DNA of 64,000 nucleotides from contig NBAY01000038.1 in the NCBI GenBank assembly GCA_002794775.1, positions 1 through 64,000 of the forward strand. The letters run 5' to 3'. Source of the DNA: Porodaedalea pini. Taxonomy: Eukaryota; Basidiomycota; Agaricomycetes; Hymenochaetales; Hymenochaetaceae. The notes under the pieces were generated by a model. It worked only from the letters and a program-made list of their open reading frames with translations. It did not search any database and had not been told where the DNA came from. This document shows positions 10,976 to 22,994 of this stretch, in pieces (within the stretch, counting starts at the first letter, position 1; each line of letters opens with the position of its first letter). The position numbers and the translations under genes were made by a program.

Positions 10976-11998
10976 ATTCCAATGTGTAGTCAACATCAAT
11001 GTGTGTGGCTCAGAGCCCATACGGAGTCGCGTTGTCCAGGCAGGTACTTTCGAGGTCATTGGGTGCGTGTTGGAGGCATGGCTGGCATCAAAAGGATTTG
11101 TTGTCAGGCCGAGCACAAGTGCGAGCGGCATACCACGTGAGACCCGTGAACAGTGTCAGCAACGACGGCAGCAGCAATTAGAACAGTGTTGGCACGAGCA
11201 GGCCCAAGAACTCGTCAGACTGCTCGCTATCGAACGATCCCTTGTGAACGCTGAGGTGAGTCATCCATCATCTTTGTTATTGGCTGACTGATCTGAGGGC
11301 CTTTCAGGAAGAACAAAGTGTTGCCACATTGGATGCTGAGACGTTCGTCTCGACTGACACATCTGCAAATGCGATGCCGTCTGGCTCAGGTACCCCAACA
11401 AGTATGGTCATCATACCAGGGCACGACAGATCTAACACAGTTGTGGCGCGCCGAGTTTGGGACACAACCAAATGCATGCGAGCAGGCAACTGCGGGTGCA
11501 TCGATGGCGCGCTCTCTAACAATTCGTGCCCGGATGGTGGCAGAAGCAGCAATGCCCTCGACATCAACCTTGAGGCCTGACACAGAGATGGAGGATAATG
11601 GTGAGCCGGATGTGGATGGTGATGTTGAGATGGAGACAACGACATCACACGACCAGGACATGGACGAAAACTTGCCCCCACCTCCTTCACTTCCCCATGG
11701 ACGTCGGACCGTCGGAATCATTGCAGACTCTCCCTGACCAGCGGCAACCGGTGCAGCCGATGTAGGTGTCGCGGGTACATCTGATGCGCTCAATGTCGAT
11801 TTGGATGCACATTTCATCATCAACACGAATGCAGCGGACAATGACATCGCAGATGGTATTGTTGCACTTGATCAAAATGTAAACAATTACCTTGCTATGG
11901 GTGCCCCACCAGGTGCTCCCGGTGCTATCCCGGTGCTATCGACACGACACCTGGGATGCCGCCTCCCCCGCTGGGCATGCCTATGTGAATAGTATATG
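10976..11998 (+). pseudogene. Unknown protein fragment with frameshift
   Basis: About 10985-11255 reads a coherent frame with FEVIGCVLEAWLASKGFVVR and PSTSASGIPRETREQCQQRR followed by a Q/E-rich helix. An intron (about 11253-11307) leads to DAETFVSTDTSANAMPSGSG and VVARRVWD. The frame then shifts near 11480, and an acidic tail (DTEMEDNGEPDVDGDVEMET) continues in another frame. The conserved feel of the first block suggests a real basidiomycete protein family, which I cannot name. The frameshift marks it as a pseudogene. It follows the eIF4G-like piece directly and belongs to the same chimeric stretch. Confidence 0.4.
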
Positions 11999-12473
11999 GA
12001 AGTCATAGTTATATTGTACAATTTCATTCTGTCGACTGGCTTTCGGCTCAATATTTCATCAAAGACAAATTGCAATATGAAATTTACATGTCTGTATGAA
12101 GTTGTCTCCATTGAGTTCAATAGCAAGCGATTTGTAAAACCTAAACCAAAAAGGTTGGTAGTCAGCTTATCACCTGTCTTACTTATTGGCAAATTGCGTA
12201 AGTTGTGATGACCCTTCCCCAAAGAATACCTGGTTACTCCACGTACCCATGGTCCCAGCATACAAAAGGGCATGAACGATGTGAATTATCCCTCTCAGTC
12301 TTTCATCGCTGTCCGCTTCACTACTCTACCTTGATCTGTGCCGTGAGAATATTCGAAGAAGTCGATGGTGTAATCTCGGTTTGCCTTTGACTCATTCTGC
12401 ATTGTATTTGTGTCTTACTAACACCTGGTGCTTGCCTTCCTTGTTTGTGTCTACGACTGTGACTTTCATACAA
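11999..12473. other. Spacer upstream of gene D
   Basis: No supported gene. The last 150 bases include C/T-rich stretches typical of fungal promoters, leading to the ATG at 12474. Confidence 0.35.
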
Positions 12474-14580
12474 ATGGCCACCCAGGCATTCGTTCCGAAC
12501 TCGTCATCTCCCCCACCTGACCCCTCAGCATTCGATATAGTATTAGTAAGTCTACTCTGTCTGCCGTCCGCAACATTCAAATTACATGGCAGGAAAATCC
12601 AGGGTTTTCCGTGAGGGAGGAGTATATCACAGAGTGTTTAGTGGGGCTCATATAATTTTGGCCGAAAAAGCTGTATATGGACAATGAAACTAATTATAGT
12701 CATAAGCGAGAGGATGGAGTGTGAAAAGATTTGGAACCTAATAACACGTGATTTTTAATTTCCATAAATAGTAGTCACATGATCTTATTGTGTCATGTGC
12801 ACTTAGGTTCCAAATCTTTTCACACTCCATCCTCTCGCTTATGACTATAATTAGTTTCATTGTCCATATACAGCTTTTTCAGCCAAAATTATATGAGCCC
12901 CACTAAACACTCTGTGATATACTCCTCCCTCACGGAAAACCCCGGATTTTCCTGCCGTGTTAGTGACATTTTGTAGTCAAAAGTCAAAGATCGCCACAAA
13001 CTTGCAGTGGCTCTGGTGTCCGCCCAACCACATCCGAGTATGCCCGACATTGATGTGGAATCTCGTGCCCAAGTGGTCGAGGGTTTAATGGATGGAGTGT
13101 TGAGTCTACAGAAAAGGGTTCGCGAACTAGAAGAAGGTGCTGTATTGAAGAAGGACCTCGACGCTGAAAACAAGAATGTGGAGGACCGTTTGGCCTTGTT
13201 TGCGATAAATACGATGTCAAAAAAAGAATATGGAAAGACGTCGGAGGTGATGAGAAAAGATTATGAGGCCAAGATTATTGCAGCGATGAAGGAAATGTAC
13301 AACACTTACAACGCCGACACACTTAGCGTGCTAGATTTGTACATGGCATGGGGACAAGTATGTCGTTTACATACCTTCTTGGCTTAATTCTGATGCTTGA
13401 GATCCAGGACCGGCCATCAGTAGATCTTATCTTCTACCGACAGCTACTGGAGCTCATGGGTGATGAGATTGCCAAGGAAATAGAATTAGTGAAACAGTGG
13501 GAGACTGGTCATCGGCCTTCTTCTAATCTCACCTTTGACAAATATTTAACCGACTTAAAGAAGGCCGCTGGCTACACTGGACAGACAAAGATGGATACTG
13601 GATGGACAGCGCTCGTGTATGAGAAGATGAAACCAGACATTGAGCGAGTCAAAGACTATTTGCGATCTAAACTGCAGGACGAGAAGGCACGATTGGAACG
13701 AAACTACAAGTACGTGCTTACGGATGACGCGGATGCCGTCGATCGGGAAAGGAATGAAATGAAGGCCAAAACCGCCAAATACCAATATCTCAAGGCCATC
13801 ATATCGGACGAGTTTGCTTTGAAATGCATAGTGGACAAATCCATTATTAAAGACCATGCCAATCGTGTTGCTCACCCGCCTTTCGACGTATCCGACCGAT
13901 CTGCCAAGAAGTATGGTGATATTACCATGGACGAGTGGTTCATGACTCACATTAAATTGATATCCTATGATTATAACCGGCAGTGCATGTGGGCAGCACT
14001 CAACAATCCTGGTGTGCAGAAGCATACACAGAAAGCGTTACGAACGATGTGGTTGGCTACAAAAGGAGACCCTCCACTGGGTTATAAAATCAAGGATATG
14101 GAGGTTTTGACCTGTCCGCCTTCACCGGAACAGAGTCCAGAGCAGGCAGGCCCTTCACAACCTTCTATGCCTTCGCGGCACGGTGCAACATCCACCCCGT
14201 CATACGTGTACCCTACAACACGTCAATCCTCTGCTTCACGCGATGACTATTTACATTTCCCTTCCTCTTCCTTGCATGGAAAGGAACGTGACACTCGTCT
14301 ACCTTCTCTGCGTGATAGAGAAGATCACAGTTCTTTCTCATCCAAGCACCACACAGAATTCTCATCAAAAAGGCATTCATGTTCTCCAAATGCACACTAC
14401 TCAACCCCCTCGAAGCGCCAACGATCATCGCCTAACAGAGCGTACTCACCTGCTACAAGGACCTCATTCTATTACGATGCAGACTCTCATTCAGGCAATC
14501 ATTCAGGTGATTGTTACAGATCATCCGAGTATGACGACCGTTGGTCACATAGGAGGTCACATCCAAACAAGAACAGGTGA
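12474..14580 (+). CDS. Coiled-coil hypothetical protein D, three exons, intact
   Basis: Exons 12474-12545, 12977-13357 and 13408-14580 join in frame to give 541 residues. The first intron (431 bases) is long because it holds a foldback MITE; its acceptor TAG at 12974-12976 keeps frame and gives SKVKDRHKLAVALVSAQ. The N-terminus is proline/serine-rich. Residues about 60-150 form a probable coiled coil (VLSLQKRVRELEEGAVLKKD). The central helical domain includes HANRVAHPPFD, shared in type with genes A and B. The C-terminal 140 residues are Ser/Arg/His-rich (SSKHHTEFSSKRH, TPSKRQRSSPNR), suggesting nuclear or RNA/DNA-binding disorder (inference). No enzyme motif seen. It is the best preserved member of the family. 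Confidence 0.68.
12585..12959. mobile_element. Foldback MITE family H, copy 1 (375 bp, TTA duplication)
   Basis: Long terminal inverted repeats starting CATGGCAGGAAAATCC and ending with GGATTTTCCTGCCGTG enclose a short interior; arms of about 165 bases remain paired. TTA flanks both ends (12582-12584 and 12960-12962). A relative with the same outer sequence lies at 60395-60906. A three-base target duplication fits the PIF/Harbinger superfamily. It sits wholly within intron 1 of gene D. Confidence 0.8.
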
Positions 14581-14816
14581 AAAACATCAGAAAGATGCCA
14601 AACACGCGAGAGATGATATCAGAGTGATGGAATCATTGGGATGAGTTCGTGACCCCACCCTATGTAACATGCTTTCCATTTGTCGCTTTCTGCTCTCTTT
14701 TTTATGTGGGCTGGCCTTACGAGTCTTGTATTTGTCATATGTAGTTTTCTAAATCTCTTCGTCTAGTTATAATAATAGGTGTCTTCAGTCCAACCAATTA
14801 AAGAATAGAGACATGC

Positions 14817-16457
14817 TCACTCGTATGGCAAATATTTACTATCAATGTTATTGCACCTGAGAAGTGCAGATCTACTATGTAGCACTGGTCCTTCTGAACA
14901 TACAACTCTCCAGCATATTGAAGATACCCTCATCTCGACTATTGACCCAGCATGGATATATACAAAGAAATCGACACATATGATCTTGTTCGGCCTGCAA
15001 ATAGATGTGAAACATAGGTATGGACAAAGAACAGCTATGTCATTGAGCATCTGCATAGTAATGGGGATGACTTTAAATTCAGTTATGTGTCAACGCTCAC
15101 TTAATGGAATACTCCAGCACTCATCCTAATCACACCCTATCGTACATCCTACAGAATGCAGTCGACACGCACACGCAACCTGCAGTTCAACGTGCATCAG
15201 AGACTGTAATTATGTACTCTTAATTCAAGTGATAGGTTTTTGAGCCTAGCCTCAACTCAATTGCATGATAATCGGAGCAAGGTGAGTTCTTTTATTGCAA
15301 ATAGACAAGTCCATGGGACTATGTAAATGAAGATGAGGTTAATGTACAAACTCAACGTGAATGGTGGAAACTAGATTTCGGTGTTTCTTATTTCGGCTCT
15401 CCGATGACACGTGACGAATGTAAGCTTTGGGCGTTTACAGCTCCAATGAAGCTTTCGTATGCCCACGAACACTAGCTCACGGTATAGTCTATGAAACTTG
15501 TTTCATGACTTCATGAAAAATAGCTAACTTAATGCTCTTCGAAAGCAGCAGCAACAGCAATATGTTTGAATACGATGCCGATACTAAGGACGCTACTAGT
15601 GTGGACGACTCACGATTCATGCCTGTGCAAAATAAGAAGCGCATTTTAGCCTCACATCTCTACAGAACTCATGTAGTAGATGTCAATGTACAGACTTCAC
15701 ATCCTTCACATCCCGAGGACAAGTCAGGTGAGTGTACATTTGTTCAAATTTGAGAACAGCTCTAATGCCTTCCTGATCTTAGATATAGGATGCCTTCTCA
15801 GTGTCGGCGTACATGCTTCAGATTCTGAGAGTGAGGCCCATGACGATACATCTGTGCAGGATGTCATGGATGAGAAGTTCGTCGAGATTTTACTAACAGG
15901 CCCGGACATCATCACACTCTTCATATGTGATGTCGGTGTACAAACAGATCCTGAGTACGATTCAGATGAACATAAAGTTAAATCTATCGCCAAACATCCA
16001 TTCAGATTTGATAATGAATCCGACACCAATTCAAAGAGTGCAGCCGAAGCAGACAATCCCATAGATACGTGGAACCAGAGTCATGATGAGTCTGACACTG
16101 AAGGTAGTTGGATCAGAGGTCTAACCATCGAAAGAAGCCTGCTTTCGCATGGAATCCGCTTGAGAGATGGCGAGATCTGTGACCCAGATAGCCCATCATT
16201 GGACGAGCTACCTTACTATCAGCTTCACCTACCAGCCATTCCTCCTGTCTCAGCTGGACTTGATATTGATTATGTGAATGCAATGGAGGAGATGGCAGCA
16301 GTGGAGTCTGAAAGCAATTCATGTGAGTTTAATGTTACCATGCCACTGCCACTTTGTCTGACACAGAATTCAGCCTCCGGTTATTGACATGGATGATATC
16401 ACGGGAATTGATGAGGAAGAGTTGATGAGACTTAACTCAAACGCTGTCTTTGAGTAA
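14817..16457 (+). CDS. Acidic hypothetical gene, multi-exon, boundaries uncertain
   Basis: Several collinear open stretches look like exons of one gene. They are about 14845-15016 (THMILFGLQIDVKHR), 15310-15474 (EDEVNVQTQREWWKLDFGVS), 15532-15725 (THVVDVNVQTSHPSHPEDKS) and 15780-16324 (DVGVQTDPEYDSDEHKVKS and a long acidic Ser/Asp/Glu-rich region). A possible last exon ends with EEELMRLNSNAVFE at 16457. The short motif (D/E)V(N/G)VQT appears three times. The intron 15726-15781 (GTGAGT...TTAG) keeps frame. The final splice (donor at 16323) gives a stop at once, so the last exon may not belong or the gene may be damaged. No recognised domain. Confidence 0.38.
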
Positions 16458-16757
16458 AAAGTATAAAAGATCATGGCCTTGTTGAATGAGAAGGAGGCTG
16501 CAGATGTCAACATGGAGAGAACTGGTTAAGCGTATCGCTAAATGTAAAGAAGATTGACCATGAATATCAAATGTATGTATTCGAGTAAAACAATGTACAC
16601 ATGGCTTCCTTAGACAAATAAATATGTACATGTAGCCTTGAAGAGTACTCGATCGGCTGCCAGCAGGCACCAAGAGTACGAAGTCTGGCACATATGATAT
16701 ATTTGCTCGGGTTAAATACTACCCAAAAATAGTGCACATCCTCCCCGAAAATATTAC
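16458..16757. other. Spacer, nothing identified
   Basis: About 300 bases between the acidic gene and repeat R; only short open frames. Confidence 0.35.
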
Positions 16758-17110
16758 GATTACTGAGTTTACGAAGTATCATCTTTTGTTGTGGGCAAAG
16801 ATAAAGTCCCCAATTTGGGTTTTTGTCAGCTTTATAAGCTGATGGCATACCATATATGTTAATTTTGGACCCCATTTCTGCTAAATTGAGCAGTGGCTAT
16901 GAGGCGATACACAGCTTTTGTGGCTGTACAGTGCTCAGTTTCTTCATTGACATATTTAATTTTATTCAACCATCCAAATCACTAGCTTGAAGCATGTAAA
17001 AAAACTTCAGACAATTCTCTATCTGTCTATGTATTTTTTGTGAAATAAAGTGGCCTGGTTGAATTAAAAATTGGTCAAAAGCAAAGTTGACGACAGTGCC
17101 AACATGTGAT
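16758..17110 (+). repeat. Dispersed repeat R, copy b
   Basis: Nearly collinear with 10085-10440; small substitutions only. It runs straight into the BTB pseudogene, as copy a runs into the eIF4G-like chimera. Confidence 0.78.
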
Positions 17111-19400
17111 CTCCAACCAGTGGGAGGCACCCTTGTGGTCGTCGACGAGTACCCTTGCCCCCGGCGAGCTCACGAACCTTCGCCTTCCCTCGCCTCCCTT
17201 CACTCCTCCAGCACTGCACTTTACCTTAGAATACTTATACACCGGCATGCTCAGCTTCAGCAACCATTCATATGACTTGGACACCGCTTTCACTATCCTG
17301 TGCTCCGCAAACTATCTTCAATTGCAAACGCTCCATGACAAGATGCAGGCACGCCTCGTGCAGGAGATGCTCCATGGGCTCTTCCACGCTTTCCTCGAAT
17401 TTGCTGGGTATGAACGCATCATTGGAGGCCGCTGGGGCACAGGTGGGTGTTGCTGCCGCCAGTGTGCACGTCGTGCACCGCGTACGCTCGTCTTTTCCCT
17501 GCGTCCAGACGTGCAGAATACATACCTTAAGCGTGGCGCGCGGCGCGCCCTTGTTGGTCTTTTCGGAGAGGGCTGGTGCACTCCGGACTTCGCTGCACTC
17601 CCACTGACGGGTTGATGACTGGCCTGAAGAAGCATGCACTCCCGCAGAACGCATTTCCTTTGCTCTTCGCTGCGCATGCGGCCTCAGTGAAGCTCAACTC
17701 TGTGCAAGACGCTTGGGTAGAGGGTGTGAAAGAAATGGTTATGACAGCAAGGGGGTTTGTGGATGCTCTGCTTTGCAACGAGGCGGAGAAGTTTCAATGA
17801 GCGCAAGTGGGTCGAAATGATGGAGAATGATGGGCTAGGACGGTTTGAGGACGGGGAGCGCGTTGAGTGGGTTATGGAGGCTGTGCGGAGGGGCATGGCG
17901 GAGTCGAATGCTGGCATGCTCTGTCAGGTGAGTATTAAATTATAATCGGGTTTATTATTGTGCTCATTCCTTCGCAGACTCTCCTTTCCGCAATTCTTCT
18001 TCATCAGCACCCTACGGAACCAAGCGAGACCCTCTTATCAAGCATTTCCCACATCCGTGTGCAAGTTGAACAGACTCGTATGGATCTGCTTCGAAGGCGC
18101 TGGGTCGGTATCCGGAACGAGGGTGGCTTCGATGCGCTGGAAAGTTGGGCGATCAAGGAGATCAGCAATGGTAGGTCCGCGCTTCTCAAGGGTAAGGACT
18201 TTGCTAATAACGACCTACAGAAATCAACATCCCGGTCGAATATCTTCTAACGCCGACGATGAGCAACTCCAACACGGTGCGTGGGCCGCTTACGCGAGCA
18301 GGCCTTCGCCCTACTCTCAGCAGGATCGAAGACACCACTGAGCGCGATAGCATGAGCACGTCGCATTCGCTTCGTACAAGCGTGTTGAACAAGAACCTTG
18401 CTCGCGGGAACACAGCTGTCACCTCGTCTAGCACATCTGTCCGGAGTGTAGCGTGCAGCGTTGCGTCGACGACTAGCCGAACGTCATTGCGCCTTACGAC
18501 TGCGACGGAGTGTGAACGTAAGGAGAGCCAGCCACACTCGAAGTTTGTGCCGTCCACCCGCGTAGCACGAGTCCAAGCGTCCATAGGGCACCGAGTGCGC
18601 TCTCGTATAATTCAGGTATGGACGTGGATGGAGAGCGTGACGAACAAGAAAGCCTGCGACTAAAGGGCTCGACCTCGTCCCTTGCGCGCTCTACCGCGTC
18701 ATCTTCCGTGGTTTCTCGACGGCCCGGTGTAGCTTCTCGCTCTCCACACACAACTGGGAAAGACACAGGCGACACCGCGAGTGTCACGAGTGTAAAACTA
18801 CTGAACGTCGTCTCCGTGCAAAGACCAAAATCTGTCGCCGCTTCTGTTTCATCTACTCGTTCACATGCATCGACTATCCGCAGAAATGCCGCCACTGCAG
18901 GCCAGCAAGGTACTCTTCGTCCACCTCATCCGCCCTCGCGACCGACATCCTCGCTCTCGAATGTGTCAATGTCCAGCAGCAGGAGCGGGGCTTCAACACG
19001 CGAGTCTACATTCAAGACGCCTCGTGAGAATATGACTCCGCGGGACTCTGTTACTTGGTCGAGGAAAGTCTTGACCACGTCATCGACCTCGATGTGCAGC
19101 ACCGGAACCTCAAGATCTCCGCAAACGCCGGTGCCTGCACTACGGAAAGGACGGCCATGTCGCGTCTCTGAAACAAGTGCGGTGCCAATTAGTACAGTAA
19201 ACGCGGCATCGCGCACACGGAAGGTGTCGCCCATTACTACAGTATCTACGAAAACAACGGCGAACAAGACGCCCGTCATTCGAAAGTCACCGTCGGCGAA
19301 TTCAATTCGATCAGCTGCATCTGTGGCAACAGCAGGAGGGAACAAGACAGTGACGAAGAAGTCCCCTGCAGTTGATGAGAAGAAGCCTTCTGCGGCGAGG
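17087..19400 (+). pseudogene. BTB/POZ-type protein, N-terminal and middle part (split pseudogene)
   Basis: The frame at 17106 onward carries ALHFTLEYLYTGMLSFSNHS, YDLDTAFTILCSANYLQLQT and MLHGLFHAFLEFAGYERI. A Cys-rich stretch (GTGGCCCRQCARRAP) and GLFGEGWCTPDFAALP follow, typical of the BTB-containing proteins of basidiomycetes that also carry a C-terminal CAP-Gly domain. Later segments in shifted frames include DGERVEWVMEAVRRGMAES, HIRVQVEQTRMDLL and RRRWVGIRNEGGFDALESWA. A long Ser/Thr-rich linker runs to about 19398. Such proteins probably act as ubiquitin-ligase adaptors or cytoskeletal linkers (family knowledge, not shown here). Frameshifts (for example near 17600 and 17800) and loss of the BTB start show decay. 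The remaining C-terminal part lies at 22180-22927, beyond the inserted RPB1 piece. Confidence 0.6.
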
Positions 19401-22178
19401 CATCGCGTGCGACTTATGCCTTACTCCAGTACGTGTTTATCCACCTTTAACTCATTGTATCGTCGCTGATTAGTGTATTTTAGCCTCTCGTCTAAATCTT
19501 TCCGTCACTCCACCGTATAACGCCGATTTCGATGGCGATGAGATGAACATGAAGTTTGTCACTTTTAAGATCATCTTTGGTATCGTGGAGAAGAAGACGG
19601 TTGGAGCGTCGCAAGGCGGTCTTATCCACGTCGACTTTCACGAAAAAGGTCCCGAGGCGACTCGTACGCTGTTCACTGGTCTCCAGCAGATCGTTAATCA
19701 CTGGCTGTTCCACAATGGATTCAGTATAGGCATTGGTGATACGGTCGCGGATGAAGACAATGGCGTACATCACGGATCAGATCAAGATGTGGAAGCAGAA
19801 TGTCGTGCAGGCCATAGAAGATGCATCTAACGACCGTCTAAAAGCTGCACCCGGTATGACTATTCGCGAGTCGTTCGAGAGTTGAGTCGAACGCGAGCTC
19901 AACTTGGCGCGCGACCACTCCGGTCAGTACGCAGAGAACGTGAAGGAGGACAACAATGTCAAAGAGATGGTTGTCGCGGGTTCGAAGGGTTCGTTCATTA
20001 ACGTCTCGCAGATGTCCGTCTGTGTTGGTCAGCAGGCCGTTGAAGGGAAGCAAATCCCGTTTGGCTTCAGGCATCGCACACCACCTCACTTTACGAAGGA
20101 CGACTTCAGCCCAGAGGCGCGCGGCTTCATTGAGAACTCGTATCTTCGCGGATTAACTCCGCAACAGTTTTTCTTCCACGCTATGGCTGGTCGTGAAGGT
20201 TTGATTGATACCGCTGTCAAGACGGGCGAGACTGGTTACATTCAGCATCGACTTGTAAAGGCACTCGAAGACGTGGCTGTCTGCTACGACAGGACTGTAC
20301 GAAACTCACTGGGTGACCTGATCCAATTCGTGTATGGCGAGGATGGTATGGACGGTGCTTTTATTGAACGGCAAACGATCAAAACGTTCGGTATCAATGA
20401 TCGCGAGTTCGAACATCACTATCAGGTCGACGTCACTGACCTGAAGGGTGGATTCCTTCCTGGTGTTTTGCAAGTCGGTATCGACGACTCATCCCTCGAG
20501 CTCCGGCAAAAACCCGACGAGGAATATGACCGTCTTCATGAGGATCGTAAATTGCCCCGTGAATTCATTTTCCCGGGCCGTGACAATTCCGCTGCCCACT
20601 ATCTTCCTGCCAACCTGAACCGCATCGTGCAGAACGCAACGCAGATTTTCCATATCGACCGCAGAAAACCGAGCGATCTGGAGCCGGTTTACATCATTGA
20701 GCAGGTGCAGCAGCTGGCAGACCGCCTGATCGTTGTGCGCGGCGATGATCTTTTAATAAAGGAGGCTGCCGAGAACGCTTCTGTTGCATTCCGCATGCAC
20801 CTTCGGGCGACTTTTGTCGCGCGTCCAGTCCTAGAGTTCCATCTCAACAAAGAAGCATTTGACTGAGTATTGGGCGAGATGTGCGGCACACTCGCTGCCC
20901 AGTCGATTCGTGAGCCGGCGACGCAGATGACACTAAATACGTTCCATTACGCTGGTGTTTCGAGTAAAAACGTCACGTTCGGTGTTACAGCCATTTTCAT
21001 AAGTCCTGCGACACGTGCATGTCACGTGAAGTGAACCGCGTCAGAGCCAAAGTGTCGAAAAATTAGAATGAATGCCTATTTTCTCTGTGAATTCTGCACA
21101 GTACCTGCTCATTAAGTACTCAAAAAAAAGGCACGGTTCTCAGGAGCAGAAATATGTAAAATATGGAGCAATACATTGACTGTGTAGGCTGGTGGAGATC
21201 AAACAAGTGCAGCTGGTCTGTTCTCTCACCCATTTTCACTGAGATTCAAAAATTATGGCTCCCTTACATCTACCTATAAAATTCTTTCCTGTGTCTGTAA
21301 ATTAAGTATATGACTATACCAACATCTCCTGAAAATTTGAAGCCAATCAATTCAGTATTCATGGTGCAGCAGCAAGATTTGTGTTCCACTTCAAGCTCTT
21401 TCTACCCTCCTTTTCTCACAACAGGTCTTGCAGAGTAGAACACAAATCTTGCTGCTGGACCATGAATACTGAATTGATTGGCTTCAAATTTTCAGGAGAT
21501 GTTGGTATAGTCATATACTTAATTTACAGACACAGGAAAGAATTTTATAGGTAGATGTAAGGGAGCCATAATTTTTGAATCTCAGTGAAAATGGGTGAGA
21601 GAACAGACCAGCTGCACTTGTTTGATCTCCACCAGCCTACACAGTCAATTTATTGCTCCATATTTTACATATTTCTGCTCCTGAGAACCGTGCCTTTTTT
21701 TTGAGTACTTAATGAGCAGGTACTGTGCAGAATTCACAGAGAAAATAGGCATTCATTCTAATTTTTCGACACTTTGGCTCTGACGCGGTTCACTTCACGT
21801 GACATGCACGTGTCGCAGGACTTATGAAAATGGCTGTAACGTCGCCGCGAATATCAAGACTCCGTCGCTCACAATATACCTGGACCCAGAAATTGCTGCT
21901 GTCGACACAAGGGCCAAGTCGGTGCAAACAGAACTTGCGTACACATCGCTGCGTACCGTTACAGCAGCGGTCGAGATCCACCATGATCCTGATTCAAGTC
22001 CGACGATCATTGAGGAGGATAAGGAGTTTGTTGATGCATTCTTCGCCAAGTCCGACGAGGAAACTGAGTTGGGTCTTCATCTTCAGTCGCCATGGCTACT
22101 TTGTCTTGAGCTCGGTCGCTCGAAGATGCTTGACAGGAAACTTACGATGAACTACGTTGCTGGCCGTATCGCGGAAAG
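19400..22178 (+). pseudogene. RPB1: RNA polymerase II largest subunit (RPB1) fragment with deletions and stops
   Basis: Starts with HRVRLMPYS, an intron (19429-19483), then [20 protein letters not shown], the catalytic Mg-binding loop. About 130 residues are then missing before [14 protein letters not shown]. The remainder follows RPB1 order through the funnel and cleft ([54 protein letters not shown]) to the trigger-loop region ([15 protein letters not shown]) and [15 protein letters not shown]. It ends at AGRIAESF. Damage: frameshift near 19753, TGA at 19883-19885, TGA in place of Trp near 20864, about 14 residues lost after it, seven residues lost after the trigger loop, and an 849-bp element insertion. 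The retained intron points to a DNA-level copy. The whole piece interrupts the BTB/CAP-Gly pseudogene. Confidence 0.9.
20988..21836. mobile_element. 849-bp fold-back element, copy 2, inserted in the RPB1 fragment
   Basis: Same ends, length and spacer orientation as copy 1, flanked by TA at 20986-20987 and 21837-21838. Removing it and one TA restores an open frame reading [14 protein letters not shown], so the insertion came after the RPB1 fragment had already lost seven codons in frame. Confidence 0.92.
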
Positions 22179-22179
22179 C

Positions 22180-22927
22180 TTTGCCATTGCCAAAAATGCC
22201 ATCTAAGGAAAATATCAACTTTGAAGATCCTCCCAATACAGGCAGTACATTGACGATTAAAGGGAAGGGGAAGGGGAAAGGGCGGGCGGATGCCATCATC
22301 GCAGACGACAGATCTCTGCGATCGAGCGACAACGGATCAAATACAACTCTCGCTACATTGCGGCACAAGGAATCGAATGACACCATTACCCTCAATCGAG
22401 TGCCTGTGGGGGAGACGGTGTCTGCAGGCGAGACGGTCATGCTGCAACCCCATGGCGCTACATTGGACATCGGCATTCCATGTATCATTACTTCAAAGTG
22501 GAAGCGGTTCCGTGTGTTTGCCCATTATATCGGCGAGGTTGAGGGTGAGAGCGGGCCATGGGTCGGTGTCGAGGTGCCTGTGGGCGATGCTTAGGCAGAC
22601 GATCAGCTCGAGGGCCACCAGTGGAATGACGGCTCATGGGGTGGCGTGCGCTACTTTGACGTCGGGACTTTGGCATCAGAATGGAGCGACGACGAATGCA
22701 TGACCTGCCGGCAACGCATTGATGTGACGAATAACTATGGCACTAGCGTTATTAGTGGCTGGAAGGGCACGAAGCGTGAGGGGGAGCAGCTCAGCGTTGA
22801 CCGCAAGAAGTGTTTCCGTAGCGCGTCGCCGTCGGTGTCGGACGTGTCGAACGCGGAGTATCGAGGTCTCTTTGTGAGGCCACAGCAGGTGCTGTATGTT
22901 GTAGATGCTGTCGGTTCGGGCTTGTGA
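22180..22927 (+). pseudogene. BTB/CAP-Gly protein, C-terminal part
   Basis: The frame from about 22190 reads [20 protein letters not shown], a Gly/Lys tract, then a CAP-Gly-like domain: LDIGIPCIITSKWKRFRVFA, HYIGEVEGESGPWVGVEVPV and WNDGSWGGVRYFDVG. CAP-Gly domains bind the tails of tubulin and EB proteins. One TAG at 22592-22594 breaks the domain, with the same frame continuing to the natural-looking end QQVLYVVDAVGSGL at 22927. It is the other half of the gene whose BTB part lies at 17.1-19.4 kb; the RPB1 piece separates them. I judge the link from recollection of such fusion proteins and from the matching decay. Confidence 0.55.
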
Positions 22928-22961
22928 ACCTTGGAACATATTTAAGTTCAGATTCCTGCCC

Positions 22962-22990
22962 CTTTTCTTTTTCTTTCTTTCTTTCTTTTA
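22962..22990. repeat. CTTT-rich microsatellite
   Basis: A pyrimidine run of CTTT-type units just downstream of the CAP-Gly stop. Confidence 0.75.
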
Positions 22991-22994
22991 CCCT

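Noticed and set aside
11386..11847. Minus-strand ORF of 153 codons
   Set aside because: Antisense to the acidic tail of the 11-12 kb fragment; Ser/Thr/Pro-rich as expected of a complementary frame.
18926..19345. Minus-strand ORF of 139 codons
   Set aside because: Antisense to the Ser/Thr-rich linker of the BTB pseudogene.
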